Part shown: positions 42,652 through 51,779 of the stretch, in pieces
Numbering within the stretch: the stretch's first letter is position 1
Layout of the letters: each line of letters opens with the position of its first letter
NCBI GenBank assembly: GCA_963575745.1
Contig: CAUYUJ010016714.1
Coordinates: forward strand, 5,001-69,000
Reading direction: 5' to 3'
Source: Prorocentrum cordatum
Taxonomy: Eukaryota > Sar > Dinophyceae > Prorocentrales > Prorocentraceae
DNA length: 64,000 bases
Position numbers and translations under genes: made by a program
The notes under the pieces: generated by a model
Database searches by the model: none
What the model was told of the DNA's origin: nothing
What the model saw: only the letters and a program-made list of their open reading frames with translations

Positions 42652-42847
42652 CTTTAGAGGGAGAAAGCACGACATGAACATAAACTTTTGGCGCTCCACG
42701 CGGATTTCCTGGATCTGAGCTGGGCCCCCCTCCCTGGCGCGACAGGGACGGCGCCGGAGGCGCCGCCAGGGGTTCCCAGCCCCGATCGAAAAAATCCGCG
42801 CGGACCGCCAAAAGTCGATGTTCATGTCTTTGTCCCTCCCTCGAGTC
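42652..42847 (-). mobile_element. Introner: TIR element forming intron 1 of KAP
   Basis: The 196-nt intron has the donor CAG|GACTCG and acceptor CTAAAG|GACACC, that is GA-AG. Its two ends are inverted copies: GAGGGAG, AAAG, GACATGAACAT, ACTTTTGGCG and CGCGGATTT occur in order from both sides, starting 5-6 nt from the splice sites. A GGCGGCGCC palindrome sits in the middle. AGGAC is repeated directly on both sides, as a target-site duplication would be, and the repeat itself supplies the acceptor AG and the donor GA. Removing the intron restores the KAP reading frame exactly. Confidence 0.75.
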
Positions 42848-43972
42848 CTGGCACAGGTCGCGCAGCAGCAGCAAGCACAGCAGCGTGACCCGGTCCAGGC
42901 GCTCCATGACGTCCTGGTGCCACTTCTCCTCTCGCCGGAGGGCCTTCGAGGCCTCCGGCCCGGCGCCGTCCCCCCGGTCGGCGACCTGCTTCTGTGCCTG
43001 CCGGTGCTCCTTCTGGAGCGCCAGCCGCCGCTTGGCCTCGTACTCGAGCACCCGCAGCGACGCCTCGGGCACCTGGTGGTGCGCCAGGCTCCTGTGGAAG
43101 TGGGTGAAGTGCGCCAGGCAGAGGAAGACGCCGGTGATGGCGGCAGCGAGCTCGTGGCTGCGCTTCGCGTTCTCGCGCAGCTCGCGGCTCAGGGCCCCGA
43201 GCACGGAGCTGTTCTCCGCCACGGCGCTCAGCTCGGAGGGCTCCAGGCACAGCCGCAGCAGCCGCCGGGCGGCGGCGGCCTTGAGGTCGGTGGACTCCTC
43301 GTACAGGTCCTCCGCGTACTCGTCCATCTCGCCGATGCTGGCGCGGGGCAGGATGTCGACGAGGCGGCCCCGCGCGCGCCCGGGCTTGGGGCGCTGGCTG
43401 CTCCTGCTGCTCTGGGTGCTCTTGCCCGCCGCGTCGGCGGGCTCCGACGGCCCACCGGGCGGGGCGAGGAGGGCGCCGGTGCGGTTGCCGTCGCCGCGCC
43501 CAGGAGGGCGCTCGCCCGCGTCCCCGGGCCGCGTGTCGTGGCGGTCCGCCTTCGGCACCCGCGGTGTGGTGGGCGAGCACTGGGACGAGGGCACCGACCG
43601 GTGCGGCCGCCGCGAGCCGGTGTCGGAGGCGGCCTCCGTGTCCGGGGGAGGCACATGGTGGTGCCGCACCGAGCCTCCGGGCGCCGCGGCGCGCAGCTTC
43701 TCGAGCAGCTGCTCCACCTGCTGCGTCTTGGTCGCGGGGATGTACTTGCAGCGCTCCACGATCTCCCGCGCGAGGGCAGGGACACCCTCGGGGCCGATGC
43801 CCTCGAGGGAGTCGGCCACCGGGATCTCCAGGCTGCCAGGCGCCTTCTCGACGCTCCCGGGAGAGCCGTCTTCGTCCAGCTGCGTGGTCACAGTGGTGAA
43901 GTGCACGACGATTGCTCTGCCGTCGCTGCTCGGCTCGACGCGGCCTGGCTTGATGTGCCTCTTGACCGGCAT
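42848..43972 (-). CDS. KIFAP3: Kinesin-associated protein 3 homologue (KAP), exon 1 with start
   Basis: 375 codons from ATG at 43,972 to CAG at 42,848; with exons 2-6 the protein is about 858 residues (animal KAP about 790). KAP is the non-motor subunit of heterotrimeric kinesin-2, which carries IFT trains into flagella and cargo along microtubules. The start MPVKRHIKPGRVE and AIVVHFTTVTTQL match the KAP N-terminus, as do LAREIVERCKYIPATKTQQV (residues about 70-90), MDEDY-like EMDEYAEDLYEES (near residue 215) and the long helical region ending LLLLRDLCQ. Between residues about 100 and 205 is an extra Pro/Ser/Arg-rich insert of low complexity. An upstream in-frame TTG is not a likely start. 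The six exons all lie on the minus strand, 43,972-28,544. Confidence 0.8.
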
Positions 43973-44116
43973 CCGCAGGCAGGGCGCGGCGACTGTCCGG
44001 AGGAGGGCCAGCTTAGGCAACGGTGGCTCTCCCGCTCGGCCAAAACCCGCCCGCAGTCGGTTCCCGGACCACTCCTGATGGGCCCATTTTCCACCACCGC
44101 TACCACAGGTAGGAGA

Positions 44117-44176
44117 GGGAGGAGGAGGAGGAGGAGGAGGAGGAGGAGGAGGAGGAGGAGGAGGAGGAGGAGGAGG
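44117..44176. repeat. GGA repeat
   Basis: 60 bp GGA run between KAP and the upstream candidate exon. Confidence 0.95.
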
Positions 44177-44212
44177 ACCTCCTCATCCTCCCCTCTCCCC
44201 GTCCTACCCGTG

Positions 44213-44560
44213 CTAGTCTGTGGTGGCAAACTGGCCCATCCACTCCCGGACCACCTCGGGGCGCATCCGGCCGTGGCGACGAGACGCCTCCAGGAGGCCC
44301 ACCCACCCCCAGAAAGGCGAACATCGCCAGGGAGGGCTGGCCGTTGCGCCGACGGGCCCTCCGAGCGAGTACGCAGGCGGCCTCGCTCGCCGCCCCGGCG
44401 GAGCAGCGAGCGGCCCGAGGCGCGGCGCAGCCCTCCCCCGAGGTGCCTCACGGGCGACGCGACCCCCGCGGCGCTCCGCGGTCCGCAGCGGGGCGGCCCC
44501 CAGTGGCGGACCTCCCCCCGCGCAGGGCTGCGAGCCAAAAGTGGCTGCGTGCGGCAGGTC
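44213..44560 (-). CDS. Candidate exon upstream of KAP
   Basis: An open frame ending at a stop at 44,213 with the end ASRRHGRMRPEVVREWMGQF, which does not look like repeat; its upstream part is Ala/Gly/Arg/Pro-rich. It may be the last exon of another minus-strand gene. GC bias also opens frames by chance here, so support is modest. Confidence 0.3.
   Translation of the reverse strand, partial: DLPHAATFGSQPCAGGGPPLGAAPLRTAERRGGRVAREAPRGRAAPRLGPLAAPPGRRARPPAYSLGGPVGATASPPWRCSPFWGWVGLLEASRRHGRMRPEVVREWMGQFATTD
44528..44549 (-). other. Possible DinoSL relic upstream of KAP
   Basis: On the minus strand AGCCA, one extra C, then TTTTGGCTC and a final AG match the dinoflagellate spliced leader except for small changes. 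It is about 560 bp upstream of the KAP ATG in the same orientation. Composition and lack of a direct junction to KAP leave chance possible. Confidence 0.3.
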
Positions 44561-44580
44561 CGGTGTCGAGGCGACCCAGG

Positions 44581-44668
44581 CTCCTCCTCCTCCTCCTCCT
44601 CCTCCTCCTCCTCCTCCTCCTCCTCCTCCTCCTCCTCCTCCTCCTCCCCCTCCTCCCCCCCTCCTCCC
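44581..44668. repeat. TCC repeat
   Basis: About 70 bp of CTC/TCC repeat followed by C-rich sequence. The region 44,670-45,210 contains no supported exon and a second TCC run near 45,108-45,160. Confidence 0.95.
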
Positions 44669-45213
44669 TCGCCCGAGAGGCCTGTGCCTTTCCCGCTGCT
44701 GCGGACGCCGCGCGGGCAGCTCCACCCCGAACGCTCGCGTCTTCCCGAGGGCGCTGGCTCCGCACCCGCGGCGGCGCTACCGGCACGTCCGCGCTGGGGT
44801 CGCCGCCGCGGCGGCGCGGCGCGACCCCACCGCACGGGAAGAGGAGGGGCAGGAGGAACCGTGGAGGAGAGGGACGATAGCAGAGAGGGCAACCGCGTGG
44901 GAGGCCTTCAGAGGCCCGACCCCTACGACCCACCGCGGGCCCCCACAGATCTGGGGCTCTTCAGGGCACCGGCACCTCTGACATCCACATGCCCGAGTGC
45001 TGCAAGCATTCACCGCCTCGAGCTCTGAAGTGCATGCGAGATTCAAGGCTGCTGCACCTGGAATCCATGTGATTCACGCATTCTGCCTCCCCCTCCCCAC
45101 CCCCCCCTCTTCCTCCTTCTCCTCCTCCTCCTCCTCCTCCCTTTTCTCGTCCTCCTCCATACCGCAAAGACCACCCTTCGGGTGAGAAGGAGGTGAGGGG
45201 GGGGAGGGACCAA

Positions 45214-45972
45214 CGTCGCACTCGATTGATCTCACTATCGAACTCACTACCGATCTCACAATCGATCTCAATCGATAGATCTCACAATCGATCTGACTAT
45301 CGATCTCACAATCAATCTCACAATCGATCACACAATCGATCTCACATTCGGTCTCGCTAGTGATCTCACAATCGATATCACAATCGATCTCGCATTCGAT
45401 CTGACTATCGATCTCACTATCAAACTCACTAACGATCTCATTATCGATCTCACATTCGGTCTCACTATCGATCTCACTATCGATATCACAATCGATATCA
45501 CAATCGATCTCGCATTCGGCCTCACTATCGATCTCTCTATCGAACTCACTTTCGATCTCATTATCGATCTCACTATCGATCTCACTATCGATATCACAAC
45601 CGAACTCACAATCGATCTCACATTCGGTCTCATCATCGATCTCACTATCGAAATCACTACCGATCTCATTACCGATAGTGATCTCACTACTAACTCAATC
45701 GATCGATCTCACAATCGATCTGACTATCGATCTCACAATAGAATCCACAATCGATCTCACATTCGGTCTCACTATCGATCTCACTATCGATATCACAATC
45801 GATCTCACAATCGATATCCCATTCGGTCTCACAATCGATCTCACTATCGATCTCATTATCGATCTCACATTCGGTATCACAATCGATCTCGCAATCGATC
45901 TCACAAGCGATCTGACATTCGATCTCACGTTCGATCTCACAATCGATATCACTACCGATCTCACTATCGATC
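45214..45972. repeat. ATCGATCTCACA minisatellite
   Basis: About 63 units of a 12-bp repeat (ATCGATCTCACA/T, with ATATC, TTCGGTCTC and ACGATCTC variants). Long open frames on both strands encode simple peptides from it. Many units contain ATCGAT. Confidence 0.97.
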
Positions 45973-46000
45973 ATCAAAACAAAACATCAACATCGTCCAG

Positions 46001-46164
46001 CGGGACACCGGCGGGACACCGCGGGGCCCCGGCCGCCCGGAAGGGAGACATTTGGTCCGGCCGCGCCTCAGCCACACGGGACACCAGCGGGACACCGGCG
46101 GGACACCGCGGGCCCCCGGCCGCCCGGAAGGGAGACATTTGGTCCGGCCGCGCCTCAGCCACAG
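46001..46164. repeat. Two direct copies of an 84-bp GC-rich unit
   Basis: The unit from GGGACACCG through CCGCCCGGAAGGGAGACATT to GCGCCTCAGCCACA occurs twice about 89 bp apart. The stretch 46,170-46,750 beyond it is C/T-rich and has no supported gene. Confidence 0.85.
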
Positions 46165-46758
46165 GAGACTTTCTCTCGCCCGCCCACGCAGCTTCGCCTC
46201 GCCCGCACGCACGGCACGCACGAACACGAAACCGAAATCGATTTCCCGGTAGGGGGGCTCTCCGTTCCACTTCGATCTCACCCCCTCACCTCCGATCCTC
46301 TCCTCCCTCCTCGCTCTCTCCCTACTCCATCCTGATTCCATCCCTCCTCTCTCCTTCCTCCTCCCTCCCCAATCCCCACCCTCTTCCCTCCCACGTTCCT
46401 CTCTCCTCCTTCCCCTCAGTTTCCTTCCCGCCCTGCTTTCACATCCCCTCCTTCACCTCCCCCACGACCCCCTTCTCATGATCCTCCTCTCGGCGCGTGC
46501 GTGCCGACACTCGCTCGTCCCATTGCGCGAATTTCCTCATCTCTCTCTCTCTCTCCTGCTATCTCTCTCGCTCTGCCTCTCCGTCCTCCCTCCTGCCCTG
46601 GGCGCCGGAGCTACGTAGGCTCCGTCCGGAACCCGACCCGACCGCGCGGGCGCGGGCCCACCCATTTCCGACCCGCCAGGGCCCGCCGGAGCCGGGGCCC
46701 GCCTGACCCGACCCGACTGCTCGCCAGGGCCCACCCGCGTGCTGGCTTCGGCATCAAC

Positions 46759-46880
46759 TCATGGGTCCTCCCATACCATCTTGTCGGCTCTTGCGAATCG
46801 ACGCTAGTCGACGCTGGATCGACGCTAATCGACGCTGAATCGACGCTGAATCGACGCGATCCGATGCGAAACTGGCGCTA
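46759..46880. repeat. ATCGACGCTA repeat, copy 2
   Basis: Same leader (CATACCATCTTGTCGGCTC, GCGAATCGACGCTAG) and 10-11 bp units as 27,757-27,935. Confidence 0.8.
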
Positions 46881-47169
46881 CCTCATCGACACTAAAGACA
46901 AAACTGTGAGGGCACACCTGGCTCCCATGATTTGCTGCCGAGCACGCGTGCTGGCCTGTTTGCTGGTGCACGCCCCCGCAGGGACAAGGACCCCCAAGAG
47001 GGGCGCGATCGGAGACGAGGACGGCGTGACACGAAGGTCTGGGGCACGCGTGTCGAAGGACACGCGTGCGAACGCTGGCAAACGTGCTTGCACAGATTGA
47101 TGCATGGACTCAAAATTCGGTGCTCGCTCAAGTCGTACGTGTTCGAATTAAGCGTGTACGTACCATTAT

Positions 47170-47400
47170 CACCCGTCAGAGTGAGGGGACCGAGAGGTCC
47201 TACACCGTCCCTGGGTGTGGGGCTGAAGTGGGGCTCCTCGGTGCGGATTCTCATTGTTGAGCCCCCACCTCTGAAGAATATTACTACCATGGCTGATCCC
47301 GCTCACCAGCCGGCGTTGTGCTTTTTCGATCGAAGTGCCCCCAAAGGGGCTCGCACCAGGTTTTTTGATAGGGAAGGGCTTGGGAATCAAACTGTGCTGT
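47170..47400. repeat. Composite repeat family, partial copy
   Basis: Shares with 37,094-37,300 the order GAGTGAGGGG...GGTC, CCGTCCCTGGGTG, GGGCTGAAGTGG, CTGAAGAATA, GCTCGCACC..GGTTTTTTGA. Diverged but colinear. Confidence 0.65.
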
Positions 47401-47441
47401 TGGGCCACCGAACTATGACACCAAGACACATAGTATTAGCT

Positions 47442-47591
47442 CGGGCCTGTCCCCCTACAGGGGGATTTTGGAGGAAAAATAAAGCATACCCCAAACATAC
47501 CCAAAAGAGGCCCAAACATAGTCAAAACATAGTCCTCATATTCTTGTTTTGACTATTTTTGAATTTCCCGCCTGTAGAAGGACAGGCCCGA
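47442..47591. mobile_element. 150-bp terminal-inverted-repeat element
   Basis: Ends TCGGGCCTGTCC...CTACAGG and the inverted partner CCTGTAGAAGGACAGGCCCGA, about 40 bp inverted with mismatches. The interior holds CCCAAACATA short repeats. It is followed by AT-rich sequence (47,600-47,770) with a weaker inverted pair around TACATGCTC. Confidence 0.65.
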
Positions 47592-47994
47592 CTCAATAGT
47601 AACGGCTTCCGCCCTATACAGGGCAATGTTTAATACATGGGATGTTTTGAATATCGATGATTTTAATACATGCTCAATTCATGAATAGATGTATGCATGA
47701 ACTCATCTTTGTTTTTAATATCAACTCCCTGTATTTTCAATCCATGATCCGCACGCAGAGCATGTATTGAAAACGGCACTGTGCTTCCTGACGAGTTGTT
47801 CCGGGACGGCGCTCCCGCCCGAGACCCGCACAGCTTGCTCCCGGTATTCTCGCCCTCGCACGGGCCTGCCCCATCATATGTGGTCGGGCGTGACGTCCTC
47901 GACGCTCAAGCACCGTGCTCTCTCAGCAGCCTTTTTTCGCAGCTTGCTCCAGAAAATCGCGCTCTCGCCGGAGACCGAGCCACAATTTTCGCAA

Positions 47995-48370
47995 GTCGTT
48001 GCGATGCCCCGCCCGCCCGACCCGCCCGTGAGGGCCCGCCCGCCCGACCCGCCCGTGAGGGTCCGCCCGCCCGACCCGCACGGCTCAGTCCGCCCGCTCA
48101 CTTGCTTCGGGGCCTGTCCGCGCGCTTTCATGTCCCGCCCGAGCTGCGCGTTTGGATCCACCCGCCCGACTCGCCCGCTCGGGCCCGCCAGCCCGACCCG
48201 CCCGTTTGGGTTCGCCCGCCCGACGAGCCCCTCAAGGTCCGCCCGTTCGCTTGCTTGGGAGCCCGCCAGCCCGCTGTAACCCGCCTGCTTGCAGGCCCCT
48301 GCCGGCCCGACTTGCCCGAAAGGGTCCGCCCGCCCGACCCCCCCGCTGTGGTCCGCCTGCCAATCGGCCT
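47995..48370. repeat. CGCCCGACCCGCC minisatellite
   Basis: Degenerate 13-27 bp units (GCCCGCCCGACCCGCCCG with GTGAGGGTCC linkers). It occupies the position of the GTGGCCCC core in the composite repeat family. Confidence 0.85.
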
Positions 48371-48539
48371 CGTTCCCTCTCCCCGCTGCTGCTACAAAAT
48401 TTGTTTCGCCCTCAATCCTCCTCCTCCCTCCCTTCTGCAGCCCCCTGATTGTGTCCTCCTCACCTCCTCTTCCTCTTCCGATCTCAGAGAGAGCGTGATC
48501 CACCGCCGCTCTACTGTGGAAAATTCCCCCCCACCCTTC

Positions 48540-48800
48540 CTCCGGAACCCGGAACCCGGGGGGTCCCCCACCCCCTCCGAAAACCCCTCCCCCCTGCTGG
48601 AACCCTCCCCCCCTCCCACCCTATACCCCCCAGCAGAAACCCCCACCTCCCCTACCCCCCTCCTCCCTCTGGAAAACGGGGGGGTTTCACTATCGGTTCG
48701 AGACCCCCCCCTCCCCCCTCCGGGAAACCGGGGGGGTCACTACCGGTTCGAACCCCCCCCTCCCCCTCCAGAAAACCAGAGGGGGGTCACTAACCCCGAA
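48540..48800. repeat. C-rich minisatellite with GGTTCGAACC, block 1
   Basis: Units of runs of C, CGAAAACCGG and GGGTCACTACCGGTTCG separated by CCCCC runs. Related blocks at 49,600-49,800 and 50,770-50,960. Confidence 0.85.
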
Positions 48801-48964
48801 CCCACGATAATAATGTACCCCCCCCTTAAGTCGTTAGAGTTTTTTATCGTCGACCAATAAGAGTTTGGTCGGGGGCGCGGGGGCGCGGAGGCCAAACTTC
48901 AGTATCACAGGAAAAGTTCGCCATCGAGGTTACTTCCTTCTTATGTTGAGGTAACAACATCAAG

Positions 48965-49480
48965 CGAAGCGAACGCGTTGTTTCAGGATGTCTCAAGCGA
49001 AACCAATGTCCTTCTGTCTCTTTGTAGTTATGTATGTCTCTCTTTCTTTCTTTCTCTGTCTCTCTCTCTCTCTCTCTCTGTCTCTCTATCTCTTTCTCCT
49101 TCCTGGCCTCTCTGTCTCTCTCTCTCTCTGTCTCTCTATCTCTTTCTCCTCCTCCTCCTCCCCCTGGCGCCCTGAGCTTGTTTATCGCTGGGGTTGATTA
49201 TCCTGGGAAAACGAGGCACGTGAGCTACCCTACACGAGCAGATGAAAATGTTAAGTTTCATCAGGAGTTTACACATTAAATATAATAAGTTTTAAACTTT
49301 GGATGTTTGCTATCTCCTTCTCCTCTCCTCCTCTTGCTCTTTCTCCTCCTCCTCCCTCAAGGATGTCTCAAGCGAAATAAGCAATCATTTGAAGATGTCT
49401 CAAGCGAAACAGACAAATGTTTCGAGGATGTCTCAAGCGAAACAAGCAATTCGTTGAGGATGTCTCAACCGAGACAATCC
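48965..49480. repeat. 34-bp GATGTCTCAAGCGAAAC repeats around TC repeats
   Basis: The motif GATGTCTCAAGCGAAAC occurs near 48,987, 49,363, 49,397 and 49,431, and a variant near 49,460. A TC repeat (49,050-49,160) and AT-rich sequence lie between the first and the rest. Confidence 0.8.
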
Positions 49481-49599
49481 TCAAGATATCTTTGGCTTTT
49501 TCCTCTTGATATCTCTTTATGCTGGCTCTGGCGGGCAACTTTTATTATCTCCCCGAAAACCCCGAACTTTACTATCCCTAGGGGTTTATTCTCGTGGGT

Positions 49600-49810
49600 T
49601 CAGGGTTGCCGGTTCGAACCCCTCCCCCCCCAGAAAACCAGGTCACTACTGGTTCGAACCGGCCCTCCCCTCGAAAATCGGGGGAGGGTCACCACCGGTT
49701 CGAACCCCCCCCCTCGAAAACCAGGGGGGGTGTCACCACCGGTTCGAACCCCCCCCCTCGAAAACCGGGGGGGGTCACTTCTGGTTCGAGCCCCTCCCCC
49801 CCCCACGCTC
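49600..49810. repeat. C-rich minisatellite with GGTTCGAACC, block 2
   Basis: About four units of roughly 45 bp, each with CCGGTTCGAACC and a CTCGAAAACC partner. The GGTTCGAAcc motif equals a polymerase III B box but no A box or cloverleaf is present. Confidence 0.85.
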
Positions 49811-49829
49811 ACCGCCAGCAAACGACTCC

Positions 49830-50750
49830 CTGGTCCCTACCACCGTCCGCACCACATCCCCCACTGTTGTCCCCAGCACCACTGTCCTCACCACCAGTCC
49901 CCACTGTTCCCACCACTGTTCCCACCACTGTCCCCTCTGTCCCCACCAGTGCCCCCACTGCCGCACTGCACCCACTGTCCTCACCACTGTCCCCGCCACG
50001 GTTCCACTCTCCCCACTTTCTCCACGGCCCCAACCACTGTCCCACTGTCCCCACTGTCCCACTGTCCCCGCCGCTGTCCCACTGAACTGTCCCACTGTCC
50101 CCACCACTGTCCCCGCTGTACCTCTGTCGCATTGTCCCACCGCCGTCCTCGCCACCACCCTCACCACTGTCCCCACCACCACTGTACCCTCCACTGTCCT
50201 ACCGTTTCCACCCCCACTGTCCTCACACCACTGTCCCCACCACCACCGTTCCCACCACTGTCCCACTGTCCCCACTGTCCCCACCATTGTCGCCGCTGTC
50301 CCCACCAGTGCCCCCATAGTGTCTCATTGTCCCCACTCTCCCCACCATTGTCCCACCACGGTCCCACTCTCCCCACTTTCCCCACGGTCCCCACCACTGT
50401 CCCCACTGTACCCGCCACTGTCCCACTGTCCCCGCCGCTGTCCCACTGTACTGTCCCACCGTTCCCACTGTCCCCACCACTGTCTCACTGTCCCCACTGT
50501 CCCCACCACTGTGCCCACTGTACTACTGTCCCACCACTGTCCTCACCACCGCCTTCACCACTGTCCCCACCACAACCGTCCCCACCACTGTCCCACTGTC
50601 CCACCACTGTCCCGCTGTCCCCTCACCACTGTCCCCACCACCACCGTCCCCACCACTGTCCGCACCACTGTCCCACTGTCCCCGTACCACTGTCCCCACC
50701 ACCACCGTTCCCACCACTATCCCAGTATCCCCTTGTCGAACTGTCCCGAG
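49830..50750. repeat. CCACCACTGTCCC minisatellite
   Basis: Over 900 bp of degenerate 9-15 bp units (ACTGTCCCCACC, ACTGTCCC). All long frames are Thr/Val/Pro/His or Gly/Thr/Val/Trp repeats. Confidence 0.95.
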
Positions 50751-50769
50751 GAGCGGGAATCGTTTGCCG

Positions 50770-50960
50770 GCGGCGAGGGGGGGGGGGGGCGTTCGAACCG
50801 GTAGTGACCCCCCCTGGTTTTCGAGGGGGGGGAGGGGGGGGGTTCGAACTGGTAGTGACGTGACCCACCCCCCCTTTTCATGATGGACTGGGGGGGGAGG
50901 GGTTCGAACCGGTAGTGACCCCCCCCGGTTCTCGAGAGGGGTGGGTGGGACGGGTTGGGA
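50770..50960. repeat. C/G-rich minisatellite with GGTTCGAACC, block 3
   Basis: Same unit as blocks 1 and 2 but inverted, so the array 49.8-50.75 kb is bracketed by inverted copies. Confidence 0.85.
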
Positions 50961-50999
50961 ACCCCCAGTGACCCTCCCCAGTTTTCCGCCAGCAGCGGT

Positions 51000-51760
51000 A
51001 GAACACGCTCTTTCCGATCTCAGGGACAGCGCCAATTACGCGTGGCACGCAAGGACCCCCCCCAAGAGGGGTACGACCGAAGTCGTATGTGGCGACGATC
51101 GATGGCTTGATGTATGACACTTGGGTAGCGAAGAGCGGAAAGTCATAACAGGGAAAAACTATTAATATTTCCCGCTCAATGCCCATGGTGTGGTTCAATG
51201 AAAGTGCTCCTCCAGGGGCTCGCACCTTGCTTTTTTATTAAGGAAGGTATTGGGCCTCATAATGCGCCCCTGGCCCCCGAGCTACAAGAAGAGATGCATG
51301 TTGGATTGACGCTTCAGCGACCCGCCCGCTCGACCCGGCCGCCTGGGCCAGCCCGCCCGAGCGGCCCGTTCGGGTCGGTCCACCCGCCCATCTGGTTCTG
51401 CCGCTTGTACTCCTACTCCTAACCCCCCCCCTCCTGCAAGTCTTGCTCATGCTCCCTCCTTCTCCCTCTCCCTTGTCTCTCTTCCCTTCGCACCTCCTTC
51501 TCCTGTGTTAGGGGCTGCGCCGACTATGCGAGGCAGGTGAGGAAAACATACCCCCAAGGGAGGTACGATCGAGGACGACGAGGGCGGGTATTGAGGCTTT
51601 GGGATATTCATGTTGGATAACCCGCGAACCAATAAGAACAATCAATATGCAGATCAATTCTTGCTGTTTTCGTTGTTGTTCGGCGTCCTCGCCCGCGACC
51701 CGCCCGCGACCCACCCGCGACCCAACCACAGCCCAACCACATTGTATTGACAACAGTGTC
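51000..51760. repeat. Composite repeat family, rearranged copy
   Basis: Pieces of the 37-39 kb unit recur: a GCTCGCACC...TTTTTTATTA block and CCCCTGGCCCCCGAGCTACAA (51,190-51,290), TACGATCGAGGACGACGAGG (51,560-51,600) and GCGACCCACCC units (51,690-51,740). Confidence 0.6.
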
Positions 51761-51779
51761 GGCTTCTGTGGCGAGCTCG

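Noticed and set aside
42818-45028. 736-codon plus-strand open frame opposite KAP
   Set aside because: It is antisense to KAP exons 1 and its upstream region; composition follows from GC-rich coding on the other strand and its start is not supported by any homology.
45214-45972. Coding frames in the ATCGATCTCACA array
   Set aside because: A 12-bp unit keeps several frames open on both strands; the peptides are simple repeats.
49363-49480. CRISPR-like regular repeats
   Set aside because: Only three evenly spaced units, spacers resemble each other, and the genome is eukaryotic.
49600-49810. tRNA genes suggested by GGTTCGAACC B boxes
   Set aside because: No A box, no acceptor stem pairing, and the motif recurs as part of a C-rich palindrome.
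49830-50750. Thr/Val/Pro-rich 430-500 codon open frames
   Set aside because: Translated ACTGTCCC minisatellite; no non-repeat part with coding character.
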